From: Pseudomonas sp. Seg1
GTDB lineage: Bacteria; Pseudomonadota; Gammaproteobacteria; Pseudomonadales; Pseudomonadaceae
NCBI RefSeq assembly: GCF_018326005.1
Contig: NZ_AP021903.1
Coordinates: 4,887,001-4,951,000, forward strand
DNA: 64,000 nucleotides
Direction: 5' to 3'
Made by a program: the position numbers and the translations under genes. Below are positions 49,501-57,256 of the stretch, piece after piece. The notes beneath the pieces were generated by a model that did not search any database, was not told where the DNA came from, and worked only from the letters and a program-made list of their open reading frames with translations. Each line of letters opens with the position of its first letter. The stretch's first letter is position 1.

Positions 49501-51297
49501 TGGGAAGGTGAAATCGCCCGGATGAACCGCGAGCTCGATGCCTGGACACGAGCTATTACCGAGCATGACCCACAAACCGGCCAGGCGATCAGCGCAGACG
49601 ACATGGCCAGCGAACGCAGCGCCAGAAACGAGTTCAGCAGCAAACTGCAGCAGTTCTGGCGTCAGCGGCGAGCTGACAATCTGGAGTTGCGCTCCAATAC
49701 CTTTATCGCAGATCTGACGTTCAACGGTGATCTGCCGGCGTTGTCGGCCGACTTCAGTCATGTCACGCAATTGTCGCTGCTGGGCAAATCGACGCAGAAC
49801 GTCCCCGACGCCTTCTTGAACTGCTTCCCGGGTTTGACTGGCCTGGAAATGCGCGACTTTGCCTTGGGCCGCTTGCCGCAGGCGCTGACCCGCATGCCCC
49901 AGCTCCAGACTCTGGTGCTGAGCAAATGCGGCGTGGTCTTCGACGCTCAGGCGCAAGTCGCACTGGCGGGTTTGCCACGCCTGGTGGGGCTTGACCTGTA
50001 CCACAATCCACTTGCCGTGGCGCCTGACCTCTCCCCACTCAAGGCACTGAGTTACCTCGACCTTGCCGGAACCGGGATCGATAGTGTCCCAACCGGCCTG
50101 ACGCAGCTTGCTGACCTCCAGACCGCGTTATTGAACGACAACCGGATAACCGAGCTGCCTGACACGCTCTTCAACCTTCCCGACTCCATCAGCAAAGGCA
50201 TTGATCTTGACAATAACCCGCTGTCGCCAGCGACCCGCGAGCAGATCAAGGCCTATTACCAACGTACCGGCAGCGATCTTTGCGTACTGGCCGAACAACC
50301 AGATATTGAGCTCGCACAAGCGCTGTACCCGCATCTGTCCGAAACCCAGGCCAGCGATCTGGTCTACGGTCTGCCCAGCACATTGGCCGACGGACGCCTT
50401 GAGCTGGCGCGTCGAAAAACCGAACTGAACAGCCTCATCAGCGAACTTGAAAGCTGGATGAATGCCGCCGTGTCTGATCCCGTCACACAGCTCCCCCTGG
50501 AGACAGAGCCACTGCTGCAGGAGCAGTACAAAAGAATGCAGGTGAAGAGCCGCCTGGAAGACGCCTGGCGGCGCAAGTCATCAGCAACACAGTCGGAATT
50601 CGTCTTGAATCTGGAGATGTCGTTCATCGGTGACCTGCCAGCCTTGCAAGCAGACTTCGGGCATATCCTCGAACTGGATCTGACCAGCACCGCAGCGATT
50701 GCACCAAAAGCCGATGGCTGGCTCGGCCACTTCCCCAATCTGCAGAGCCTGAAAATGCGCGGCTTTGAACTGGGCAGTATTCCCGCCGAGGTTTTTGGCC
50801 TGAAGCAACTCACGCTGCTGAATCTGCCCGAATGCAACATCAGCCTGACGGAAGAAGCCGCGACCGCACTCGGCGCCCTTGAAGAGCTGGGCAATTTGAA
50901 CTTGCGCAACAATCCGTTGGGACGGGCGCCGGACATCAGTCGCATGCAGCAACTGACTCACCTTGATCTGAGCAATACCGGACTCACCGAGACATGGCCG
51001 GCGCTGTTCGAAAGGATCACGCTCACTCACGCCGATCTATCCAACAACGCGATCATTGAGTTGCCGATCGAGTTTTTGCGCGGTGACCACCGACTGACTG
51101 CCGACTTCGACTTCAGCGGCAACCCGTTATCGGAGGTGGCGCGCAAACGACTTGCAGACTACGCACAAGTACGTGGAGCCAGGCTGGATGCACCGCGACT
51201 CTGGCGCCAGCAAATCGCCGAGACGGAGGACGAGTTCGAGGCCTTATGGCCTACAACGGGTTGGCGTTCGTTAAGGGTTCCGCGGCCTGGGGATTAA
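43525..51297 (+). CDS. Giant dermonecrotic-toxin-like protein with five LRR modules
   Basis: 2590 residues from the ATG at 43525, with AAAGGA at good spacing. The first ~1000 residues resemble the DUF6543 'dermonecrotic toxin' region of Pseudomonas LRR proteins. A hydrophobic stretch (about 439-520, TSIIETAAFVIAPFVPGLG and LVQLGAFAAGGMIGMGE) may insert in membranes. Residues ~1055-2590 hold five tandem modules of ~303 residues. Each has a helical part (LFPxLxxxxASDxxYxLPGTL) and four to six leucine-rich repeats (LxxLDLxxNPLG). Related proteins often end in a NEL ubiquitin-ligase domain; none is visible, and the gene stops 25 bp before the argR stop. No signal peptide. Function unproven; probably an interbacterial or host-directed toxin. 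Confidence 0.85.
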   Translation: MQLPEGQQPAAPIDTSDAQHPDEHYLHLVNTIPDWLGKASPRVRLALRSSQPALPASLQAAPVGQHQQLQALGAAHWRAQSEVDQQLKHLQDVNAFAEPLLKAALKTACGLDLDVRKTFLRLYVPATTPWFAIKTGAARAWTVSLLDAALHNFEDAETKDDAYERESTFITQPSASGQFETLPAINSKLSVSAFIKLCRTLDIGAQYQTYLKKHLGFNDPAAAAALQRKVTTSQQAALKAALQWARMSGDLSENCFRLINGLLDGVQGMRLDGQTLLCHDVSMMAAPLTGILVFAPDAYTPRHISRVVAYVPDDPEHPIKEYASSAAMEAELTRQLRTKDYQRFFSRFIDQERSGFFFADLQQRLARIKWHKPEPGSSLPAWREEPIAKPDLQLVSAAIPAELWRHSYQAKLNKILNDAKVIAIPTATVDSRARWARWDSLVNIATSIIETAAFVIAPFVPGLGELMMSYMAYQLLNEAFEGIIDWTQAKTSEAFEHLMGTVESLVQLGAFAAGGMIGMGEYRKVLPKEIVTFIDRFKPVERPGGPPRYWEPDLTRYEHNAPPAPDSRPDARGLHPHQGKHLLALEDAHFAVSEGSIPGQFRIEHPTRPEAYKPLLRHNGEGAWHSELEQPLAWDQPTALRRIGHSVESFEPAQQERILHVSGYNEDALRKMHIDQESVPPLLADTIKRFKIDQDLQVFIEQLDSAEHYRDADPLTQLQLLTEHGAWPSGKRLCYLDSQGELIWQSSSDEALPTITVRQNSAQDADLLKNLLESLDEQDVKGLLGESFGGPTLALDVRTQALRRQLSQFARQHRCAMFESRYQQLETTADPLAAPIRHYEPLLPASVTRELLDTANTAELLSISEGQLPERQQQLVQQASQQVRISRAYEGLELDSVSNADTDTLALHSLQRLPGWSGQVRIEIRDGFYEGPILDSTGPAQAREQKVLVRKADGRYQPFDDRGQELSADGDFFSSVLRALPDAERQALDLHIGDAGRLKQAIRANPLERGELRVAMAQPPLPEPVIDTLRLLGVEGYRPLFREAPRTLEERVREIYPSDSLAEIQAFIDEHQGLPGGVRGELSRLDREYRKLCDDLRLWALDVPLTDPQTGLPLTPTQRRAALQSRSMLRSLIQRCWRKQTRGPAGYMLQITDPILGHLPSLDADFSHVTTLTINGSKATRGLEPFLQRFPKLMYLDVQSANLPQLPPAITAMPILRHLILRDCSLGLGAADQTLLASLPELTFLDLQDNPLGTSPDIQPMTSLRFINLTNTGITEPPANLLHHPRLVTGKFAGNRITEIPDALFTLNSLLSDGFNFADNPLSAASRERVKAHYQRTTKHFGVLPEEADVTRTVALFPTLEPAEATDVLYQLPGTLDQGRTQLTQWEAELSQMKADLAQWSRDTPKRNPSNGQLLNINEQASEVMHRERFAQTLEQFWGTRDAHRPSVRSSHLEAQVQFAGDMPTLAANFSHVSKLSLTGNKSASSVTAFLQRFQNLEALHLRHFDLEPVSTSIIHLPRLSTLELKDCAVVLTPENQDALCAMPHLETLELSNNPLGTLPDLNLLPQLTYLDVANTGLSTLPGGVTDHPHLRTMIFSGNAFTELPAALFELPSNRSDGFDFADNPLTPETREQIKTYYRKHGNDFEVLADAADIALARKLFPSLDAQEASDMIYDLPGTLNDGHLHLDRWQAELDTMKAQLATWASQVPIHNPVNGEVLTAVEVFDQYAIRLNFKQKLEEFWAHRSAISGARDTDLSTTLPFMGEMPVLTVDFSHVSDLALRGNPALQGVESFLDLFPNAQTLEMRDFELSELPTSIGRMTELKDLNLHNCQITLTAEGQNTLTSLTELERLDLSQNPLGLAPDLATMPRLNDVRLSNCSIADLPNGLADHPNLRTALLDSNRITELPAAFFQIDLDLADGVDLYGNPLSAASRERIKAFYLEHACDLGVSADPADLARARALFPALQDGDASHMLYSLPGTLDAGRAQLLQWEGEIARMNRELDAWTRAITEHDPQTGQAISADDMASERSARNEFSSKLQQFWRQRRADNLELRSNTFIADLTFNGDLPALSADFSHVTQLSLLGKSTQNVPDAFLNCFPGLTGLEMRDFALGRLPQALTRMPQLQTLVLSKCGVVFDAQAQVALAGLPRLVGLDLYHNPLAVAPDLSPLKALSYLDLAGTGIDSVPTGLTQLADLQTALLNDNRITELPDTLFNLPDSISKGIDLDNNPLSPATREQIKAYYQRTGSDLCVLAEQPDIELAQALYPHLSETQASDLVYGLPSTLADGRLELARRKTELNSLISELESWMNAAVSDPVTQLPLETEPLLQEQYKRMQVKSRLEDAWRRKSSATQSEFVLNLEMSFIGDLPALQADFGHILELDLTSTAAIAPKADGWLGHFPNLQSLKMRGFELGSIPAEVFGLKQLTLLNLPECNISLTEEAATALGALEELGNLNLRNNPLGRAPDISRMQQLTHLDLSNTGLTETWPALFERITLTHADLSNNAIIELPIEFLRGDHRLTADFDFSGNPLSEVARKRLADYAQVRGARLDAPRLWRQQIAETEDEFEALWPTTGWRSLRVPRPGD
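46687..51200 (+). repeat. Five coding repeats of about 0.91 kb in the giant gene
   Basis: Equivalent points of the helical part of each module (I/L-Y/F-P segment) fall at 46687, 47590, 48502, 49411 and 50323, so spacings are 903, 912, 909 and 912 bp. The first is the most diverged; modules 2-5 share the LPGTL motif (LPSTL in the last). Divergence between copies is high, so the duplications are old. Confidence 0.85.
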
Positions 51298-51321
51298 TGG
51301 CCGCCCCCCACCCGACGCGGC

Positions 51322-52302
51322 TCAGCCTCGCTCGGGTGGCACCGACGACAATTCGAATGGGCTGCTGCTGCGCCGCTGGTTGCGATCTTCCCGTGGCGTG
51401 GCACCGAAGAAATTGCGGTAGGCGCTAGAGAAATGCGGCCCCGAGGAGAAGCCGCACGACAGGCCGATCTGGATGATCGACTTGCTGGTTTGCATCAACA
51501 TCTGCCGGGCCTTGTTCAGGCGCAGTTCCAGGTAGTACTGGCTCGGCACACGGTTGAGGTATTGCTTGAAGATCCGCTCCAGCTGCCGACGGGACACGCA
51601 CACGTGCTGGGCGATTTCGTCGGTGGTCAGCGGCTCTTCGATGTTGGCTTCCATCAGCAACACGGCTTGCGTCAGTTTCGGGTGACTGGAGCCGAGGCGG
51701 TTCTGCAATGGAATGCGCTGACGCTCGCCGCCTTCACGGATGCGTTCGACCACCAGTTCCTCCGAGACGGCACCGGCCAATTCTGCGCCGTGATCACGGG
51801 CCAGCACCGCCAGCAACAGATCAAGCACCGACATCCCGCCGCACGCGGTCAGGCGATCACGGTCCCAATCGAACAGATGACTGGTGGCGATGACTTTCGG
51901 GAAACGCTCGGCGAAATCATCCTGCCAACGCCAGTGCACCGCAGCGCGATAACCGTCGAGCAAGCCCAGTTGCGCCAACGGATACACGCCGGCAGACAGA
52001 CCACCGATCACGCAACCGGCACGCACCAGTTGCTTGAGCGCGCTGCTCAGTGGCGAGGCAAGTGCAGTCGGCGGCTCATCGGCCAGCAGGAACAGTTTCT
52101 GGAAGTTTTCGAGCTTGCCGGCCCACGGTTCGCCGGGCAATTGCCAGGCGCCTTCGACCGGCGACTCGGCCTGCAGAAAAGACAATTCGTAAACCACGTC
52201 CGGGTGCACCCGCTGCGCAACACGCAAAGCCTCCTCCGCCAGCGCCAAAGTCAGAGCTTTAGTGCTGGGCCAAATCAGGAAACCAATTCGATGGGCAGTC
52301 AT
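51322..52302 (-). CDS. argR: Arginine-responsive regulator ArgR (AraC family)
   Basis: 326 residues from the ATG at 52302 (MTAHRIGFLIWPSTKALTL). Unlike E. coli ArgR, the Pseudomonas protein is an AraC/XylS-type regulator. An N-terminal DJ-1/PfpI-like domain (about 5-190; GGLSAGVYPLAQLGLL, TACGGMSVLDLLLAVLARDHG) binds ligand. Two C-terminal helix-turn-helix motifs follow (DEIAQHVCVSRRQLERIFKQYL and IIQIGLSCGFSSGPHFSSAYRNFFGATP). In PAO1 it activates arginine uptake and catabolism and represses synthesis genes. It is the last gene after aotP, separated from it by a REP pair, and converges on the giant gene. Confidence 0.96.
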   Translation of the reverse strand: MTAHRIGFLIWPSTKALTLALAEEALRVAQRVHPDVVYELSFLQAESPVEGAWQLPGEPWAGKLENFQKLFLLADEPPTALASPLSSALKQLVRAGCVIGGLSAGVYPLAQLGLLDGYRAAVHWRWQDDFAERFPKVIATSHLFDWDRDRLTACGGMSVLDLLLAVLARDHGAELAGAVSEELVVERIREGGERQRIPLQNRLGSSHPKLTQAVLLMEANIEEPLTTDEIAQHVCVSRRQLERIFKQYLNRVPSQYYLELRLNKARQMLMQTSKSIIQIGLSCGFSSGPHFSSAYRNFFGATPREDRNQRRSSSPFELSSVPPERG

Positions 52303-52392
52303 GGGCGGGCGATCCGAAACGAAAAACAATGATGAAGGCATGGGCCAATGCTAGCCCGGAAATGAACACAAATCTCAAAGCCGACGCAGACC

Positions 52393-52487
52393 CATTGTGG
52401 GAGCTGGCTTGCCAGCGATGGCGGTGTATCTGTACCAGAAATGTCATCTGGCCCACCGCTATCGCTGGCAAGCCAGCTCCCACAGGG
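52393..52487. repeat. Inverted REP pair, GCTGGCTTGCCAGC family, between aotP and argR
   Basis: Two facing copies about 35 bp apart in the 246-bp space between aotP and argR. Confidence 0.85.
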
Positions 52488-52548
52488 ATTGTAGCCAGCC
52501 TTCAGGCTGCGAAGCATGCACTATTCCGGTGCATATCGGCAGTTCTGT

Positions 52549-53313
52549 TTACTTGAGGCTGCCCGACAGGAATTGCTGCAAACGCTCCGATTGCGGATTG
52601 ACCAGCACTTCGCGCGGGTTGCCGCTTTCTTCAACAACACCTTTGTGCAGGAACACCAACTGGTTCGACACTTCGCGGGCAAAGCCCATTTCGTGGGTCA
52701 CCACAACCATGGTCCGGCCTTCCTGAGCCAGCGCCTGCATGACCTTCAGCACGTCGCCAACCAGTTCCGGGTCGAGCGCCGAAGTCGGTTCGTCGAACAG
52801 CATCACCTCAGGTTCCATCGCCAGCGCACGGGCAATCGCCACACGCTGCTGCTCGCCACCGGACATGTGCCCAGGGAACGCGTCTTTGCGATGAGCCACG
52901 CCAACCTTGTTCAGGTAGTGCTCGGCTTTCTCGCGGGCTTCAGCCTTGGACACGCCCAGTACATGCACCGGCGCTTCCATGATGTTTTCCAGCGCGGTCA
53001 TGTGCGACCACAGGTTGAAATGCTGGAACACCATCGACAGGCGCGAACGCATGCGTTGCAGCTGTTTCGGATCAGCGGCTTTCAGCGCGCCGTCCTTGTT
53101 CGCCACGAGTTTGAGCTCTTCGTTGTTGAGCAGGATCTTGCCCGCGTGCGGCTGCTCAAGCAGGTTGATGCAGCGCAGGAAAGTACTTTTGCCGGAGCCA
53201 CTGGAGCCGATGATGCTGATCACATCGCCGGCTGCCGCTTTCAGGGAAACACCCTTGAGCACTTCGTGACTGCCATAGCGTTTATGCAGGTCTTGGACTT
53301 CAAGTTTGTACAT
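52549..53313 (-). CDS. aotP: Arginine/ornithine ABC transporter ATPase AotP
   Basis: 254 residues from the ATG at 53313 (MYKLEVQDLHKRYGSHEVL). Complete nucleotide-binding domain: Walker A GSSGSGKST (about 38-46), Q loop VFQHFNLW, signature MSGGEQQRVAIA, Walker B VMLFDEPTSALDPE and switch His in VVTHEMGFA. It powers polar amino acid uptake through AotQ/AotM. It belongs to the HisP/GlnQ group; the neighbours fix its substrate as arginine and ornithine. Confidence 0.95.
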   Translation of the reverse strand: MYKLEVQDLHKRYGSHEVLKGVSLKAAAGDVISIIGSSGSGKSTFLRCINLLEQPHAGKILLNNEELKLVANKDGALKAADPKQLQRMRSRLSMVFQHFNLWSHMTALENIMEAPVHVLGVSKAEAREKAEHYLNKVGVAHRKDAFPGHMSGGEQQRVAIARALAMEPEVMLFDEPTSALDPELVGDVLKVMQALAQEGRTMVVVTHEMGFAREVSNQLVFLHKGVVEESGNPREVLVNPQSERLQQFLSGSLK

Positions 53314-53340
53314 GCGGTCGGTTCTCACAAAAACAGTCAG

Positions 53341-54453
53341 TCAGTCGTTGAGCAAGCGCCCGTGACGCAGCGCTTCGCGCCCCGCCACCTTGGCCAGCCA
53401 GAAACCGGGTTGGGCATAGCGCAGCCGTTCAATGGCAAACAGCACCCCGGACGTACCAGCACATACCGTGCTGACCCGATCGGACACAGGGTCGATCACT
53501 TCAAAAATCTCGTCACCGGCCTCGACCCATTCGCCGGGTTTACGCAGAAAACTCACCACGCCCGGGTGCGGCGCGAACAGCAGTTCGGTGCCTTCGAACG
53601 GCATGCCTTCGCACGGTTCGTGAGCCGCATTCGGCCACTCGCCGGTGATCAGGCCTTGCTCGGCAAGGAACGCGAGAATGCCTTCAGCATACGCCTCGGC
53701 ATCAGCGCGACCAGTGTCGGCCTGACCGCCCAGCTCAATGGTCGTCGCCAGGCACGCCAGCGGAATTTGTGCGTCCGGGAACTGCCGCGACAGACGCAGC
53801 CACGGCAGCGAGCAAGCCTCGTCGAAGGAGCTGCCGCCGGAATCTTCCGCCAGCAAGCCGACCTTCACATTCAGATGCGCCGCCAGCGAACGCCACTGCG
53901 GCCAGTGCTGCGGCAGCGCATACATATGCAGCGCGGCTTCGGCGTCGCAGTGCAAGTCGAGCACCACATCGGCGTTACAGGCATGGCTGAGCAACACGCG
54001 CTGCATGCCTTGCAACTGGCTGCTCGCCTCGGGCAATGCCGCGAGGTGATCGGCCATCGCCTGACGGATCAGGCGAATGTTTGCGTGCGGGTCGTCACCG
54101 AGACTGTCAACCAAAGCCGCCGCTACCGGCGCGCTCAGCTCAACGAAATCACGGTTGAAATTCTTGCCGCTGCCCGCCTCGAAACGGCCCTGGAAATTGC
54201 CTTGCAGCAACTGCCCAAGCCCCAACGGATTGGCCACCGGCACCAGCTCGATCACACCGTTGAGCAAGCCTTTGGCTTCGAGCTCGCCAAGGCGCTTTTT
54301 CAGCTCCCAGGCAGTGCGCATGCCCGGCAATTCGTCAGCGTGCAGGCTGGCCTGAATGTAGGCCTTGCGCTCGCCACTGCCGAAGCGGAACACCGAAATC
54401 TTGCGCTCGCTGCCCAGGTGGCTCCACGGTAAAACGTGGTCGATGCGTTCCAT
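53341..54453 (-). CDS. aotO: Succinylglutamate desuccinylase/aspartoacylase-family protein AotO
   Basis: 370 residues. It carries the zinc deacylase pattern QASLHADELPGMRTAWELK (His and Glu, about residue 36) and VVLDLHCDAEAALHMY (His, about 165), with a C-terminal lipoyl-like barrel segment (HPGVVSFLRKPGEWVEAGDEIFEVIDPVSD). It lies inside the aot transporter operon, as in PAO1, where AotO was reported as not needed for arginine uptake. The natural substrate is unknown. It is distant from AstE at 35-36 kb and should not be taken as a copy of it. Confidence 0.88.
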   Translation of the reverse strand: MERIDHVLPWSHLGSERKISVFRFGSGERKAYIQASLHADELPGMRTAWELKKRLGELEAKGLLNGVIELVPVANPLGLGQLLQGNFQGRFEAGSGKNFNRDFVELSAPVAAALVDSLGDDPHANIRLIRQAMADHLAALPEASSQLQGMQRVLLSHACNADVVLDLHCDAEAALHMYALPQHWPQWRSLAAHLNVKVGLLAEDSGGSSFDEACSLPWLRLSRQFPDAQIPLACLATTIELGGQADTGRADAEAYAEGILAFLAEQGLITGEWPNAAHEPCEGMPFEGTELLFAPHPGVVSFLRKPGEWVEAGDEIFEVIDPVSDRVSTVCAGTSGVLFAIERLRYAQPGFWLAKVAGREALRHGRLLND

Positions 54454-54454
54454 A

Positions 54455-55153
54455 TCAGTGCTTCCGCGGCGCGAGGTAGCTCAACCAGCGACGCTCGGCC
54501 AGCTTGAACAGCTTCACCAGAATGAAGGTCAGGCACAGGTAGAACACGCCAGCGGTGATGTACGCCTCGAACGGCAGATAGAACTGCGCGTTGACGGTAC
54601 GTGCCGCGCCAGTGATGTCGATCAGGGTCACGATGGACGCCAGACTGGTGGTCTGCAGCATCATGATCACTTCGTTGCTGTACTGCGGCAGCGCCCGACG
54701 CAGGGCCGATGGCAGCAGGATGCGCTTGTACAGTTTGAAGCGCGACATGCCCATGGCCTTGGCCGCTTCGATCTCACCGTTCGGCGTAGCCTTGAGGCTG
54801 CCGGCGATGATTTCAGCGGTGTAGGCGCTGGTGTTGATCGCGAAGGCCAGGCACGCGCAGAACGTTGCGCTGGACAGCCACGGCCACAAGAAGCTTTCGC
54901 GTACCGCTTCGAACTGCGCCAGACCGTAGTAGATCAGGAACAGTTGCACCAGCATCGGCGTGCCGCGAATCACGTAGGTGTACAGCCACGCGGCGCCATT
55001 GACGATCGGGTTCTTCGAGACGCGCATCAGGCCCAGAGGCAACGCGCCCAGCAGACCGAAAAACAGCGACAGCGCGAGCAATTTGAGGGTGGTCACCAGG
55101 CCGCCGAGGTACAGCGGCAGAGCCTCCCAAATGACGTTGTAGTCGAAGATCAT
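54455..55153 (-). CDS. aotM: Arginine/ornithine ABC transporter permease AotM
   Basis: 232 residues. HisMQ-type inner-membrane permease with about five helices. The cytoplasmic EAA loop, through which the ATPase couples, is EAAKAMGMSRFKLYKRILLPSALRRALP (about 155-180). TPMLVQLFLIYYGL is the typical early segment. Its start overlaps the end of aotQ by 4 bp, and aotO begins 1 bp after its stop. Confidence 0.95.
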   Translation of the reverse strand: MIFDYNVIWEALPLYLGGLVTTLKLLALSLFFGLLGALPLGLMRVSKNPIVNGAAWLYTYVIRGTPMLVQLFLIYYGLAQFEAVRESFLWPWLSSATFCACLAFAINTSAYTAEIIAGSLKATPNGEIEAAKAMGMSRFKLYKRILLPSALRRALPQYSNEVIMMLQTTSLASIVTLIDITGAARTVNAQFYLPFEAYITAGVFYLCLTFILVKLFKLAERRWLSYLAPRKH

Positions 55154-55839
55154 AGATCAGCCGCCCTTACGCCTACCGAGTAGCGCTTCTCAAGTTGACG
55201 CAGGATCAGCAACGACACGCTGGTGATCACCAGGTACATCGCCGCCACTGCGAGGAAGAAGGTAAAAGGCTCGCGAGTGGCATCTGCCGCCTGCTTGGCC
55301 TTGAACATCATGTCTTGCAGACCGACCACGGAAATCAGCGCGGTGGCCTTGGTCAGGACCAGCCAGTTGTTGGTGAAGCCGGGAATCGCCAGGCGAATCA
55401 TCTGCGGCACCATCACTCGGAAGAACACCTGAAAACTGCTCATGCCGTACGCCATGCCGGCTTCGGCCTGGCCTTTGGGGATCGCCATGAACGCGCCCCG
55501 GAAGGTTTCCGACAGGTATGCACCGAAGATGAAACCGAGGGTGCCGATACCGGCGGCCAGCGGATTCAGGTCGATGTAATCGTCATAGCCGAGCAGCGGT
55601 GCCACGCGGTTGAGCAAGTCCTGACCGCCGTAGAAGATCAGCAGGATCAGTACCAGATCGGGAATCCCGCGGATCACCGTGGAATACAGATCGCCCAGCC
55701 AGGCCAGCCAGCGCACTGGCGACAGGCGCAGTGCAACACCGATCAGCCCGAGAACGATGGCCAGAGCCATGGACGACAAGGCGAGCTGAAGCGTCAGCCA
55801 TGCGCCATCGAGGATGACAGCCCCGTAGCCTTTCAACAT
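55150..55839 (-). CDS. aotQ: Arginine/ornithine ABC transporter permease AotQ
   Basis: 229 residues. Second permease subunit, HisQ-like, with the coupling loop EAGMAYGMSSFQVFFRVMVPQMIRLAIPG (about 140-168) and the RGIPDLVLILLIFYGG segment. It forms a heterodimer channel with AotM. It is separated from the binding-protein gene aotJ by 91 bp that contain a terminator-like hairpin. Confidence 0.95.
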   Translation of the reverse strand: MLKGYGAVILDGAWLTLQLALSSMALAIVLGLIGVALRLSPVRWLAWLGDLYSTVIRGIPDLVLILLIFYGGQDLLNRVAPLLGYDDYIDLNPLAAGIGTLGFIFGAYLSETFRGAFMAIPKGQAEAGMAYGMSSFQVFFRVMVPQMIRLAIPGFTNNWLVLTKATALISVVGLQDMMFKAKQAADATREPFTFFLAVAAMYLVITSVSLLILRQLEKRYSVGVRAADL

Positions 55840-55864
55840 GATTCAGGTCCTCGAAAGTTGGGAT

Positions 55865-55909
55865 GAAAAAATGGCGCAAACCGCAGAGATCCTGTTGCTT
55901 GCGCCATTT
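55865..55909 (-). terminator. Partial terminator between aotJ and aotQ
   Basis: On the minus strand an 11-bp perfect stem AAATGGCGCAA / TTGCGCCATTT is followed by a T run. Read-through would still supply the permeases, while most transcripts would encode only the binding protein, the usual ratio for such importers. Confidence 0.7.
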
Positions 55910-55930
55910 CGGACTTGTCGCAGAGACGTG

Positions 55931-56707
55931 TTACTTGCCGTAGATATCGAAGGCGAAGTACTTGTCCTGGATTGCTTTGTATTTGCCGTTTTCGCGAATG
56001 GCCGCGATGGCTGCGTTGATCTTGTCTTTCAGGGCGTCGCCCTTGCGCACTGCGATACCTACGCCGTCGCCGAAGTATTTGACGTCGGTGAACTGCGGGC
56101 CAACGAAGGCAAAGCCTTTGCCGGAATCGGTGTTCAGGAAGCCGTCTTGCAGCAGGGTGGCGTCAGCCACGGTACCGTCGAGGCGACCGGCGGCCACGTC
56201 GAGGTAGATTTCGTTCTGCGAACCGTATGGCTTGATCTCGGCACCCAGCGGGGCCAGGACTTCGCGGGCGAAACGTTCGTGGATCGAACCACGTTGTACG
56301 CCGATGTTCTTGCCCTTCAGCTCGCTCAGGTTTTCGCTGACCTGAGTGCCGGCCTTCATGACCAGACGCGCCGGGGTGTTGTAGTACTTGTTGGTGAAGT
56401 CCACGGACTTCTTGCGATCTTCAGTGATCGACATGGACGACAGGATCGCGTCGATCTTGCGCACTTTCAGTGCCGGGATCAGACCGTCGAACTCTTGCTC
56501 GACCCACACACACTTGACCTGCATCTGCTCGCACAGGGCGTTGCCGATGTCGTAGTCGAAACCGACGATGCTGCCATCCGGCGCCTTCGAGGCGAACGGA
56601 GGGTAAGCCGCTTCGATACCGATCTTCAGAGGTTTTTCGTCAGCGAAGGAATTCAGCGACAGCACGGAGGACAGTGCCAGGGCGCCAAGCAGCACAAGTT
56701 TCTTCAT
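55931..56707 (-). CDS. aotJ: Arginine/ornithine-binding protein AotJ
   Basis: 258 residues from the ATG at 56707 ([19 protein letters not shown]). Signal peptide cleaved near SFA-DEK. Periplasmic solute-binding protein family 3 (lysine-arginine-ornithine type): [72 protein letters not shown]. The two Cys in [11 protein letters not shown] match the disulfide of LAO/HisJ proteins. First gene of aotJ-Q-M-O-P. An ArgR-box-like site lies about 185 bp upstream. Confidence 0.95.
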   Translation of the reverse strand: MKKLVLLGALALSSVLSLNSFADEKPLKIGIEAAYPPFASKAPDGSIVGFDYDIGNALCEQMQVKCVWVEQEFDGLIPALKVRKIDAILSSMSITEDRKKSVDFTNKYYNTPARLVMKAGTQVSENLSELKGKNIGVQRGSIHERFAREVLAPLGAEIKPYGSQNEIYLDVAAGRLDGTVADATLLQDGFLNTDSGKGFAFVGPQFTDVKYFGDGVGIAVRKGDALKDKINAAIAAIRENGKYKAIQDKYFAFDIYGK

Positions 56708-57250
56708 CTTGGGACTCCATCGGTAAAGGGCAAAAACGGCAGAGTGAGCGACAGCCCAATATGCGAATGGGTGAATCGGGAAATCGGTTGCTGCATCGGT
56801 GGGAAATTTCCCATTGAAACCGTCGGAGGTTTCAACGTCAGCCACGATGAGCGAGTGATCGGCATTCTAACGACAGGCCCGAAGCCGATATTTCTTCAAT
56901 GCGACAACTAATTACAGATGCACAGAGAAAGCGACTTGGGCGCATTGACAGCCCTGCAAATTCATGCAAGAGCGAACGATTGTGAACCGATCTATGCTGC
57001 AAATTGCGGGCCTATTATTCGCAAACCCTTCTAATCCGGCAAGCGCAGCGTTGTGTCTTATTTTTCACCGGGGGTTTTGAGGCTCTAAAACGGGGCGATG
57101 CGTTTCCCTTTGCCCCGGTTTGATGCGGGCGGTTACACATTCGGTTACGTGGATGAGCTTGGGTAACAGCGGGAAATGTCCTACGGCGCAAATCGATAAT
57201 TATTGGTTGGGTGAGTACGCGTTCCGACAGCGGACTACACCGGCGCCTGA
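56708..57250. other. Promoter region of the aot operon and gap beyond it
   Basis: No supported gene. The segment next to aotJ must carry the aot promoter. Beyond about 57000 nothing recognisable is seen until the 86-bp tandem array. Confidence 0.5.
56891..56906 (-). promoter_or_regulatory. Putative ArgR half-site upstream of aotJ
   Basis: On the minus strand TGTCGCATTGAAGAAA matches TGTCGC-N8-AA; its first nine bases (TGTCGCATT) are the same as those of one aruC site. A weaker TGTCGT lies 31 bp further toward aotJ. Fits ArgR activation of the aot operon. Confidence 0.5.
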
Positions 57251-57256
57251 CAAATT

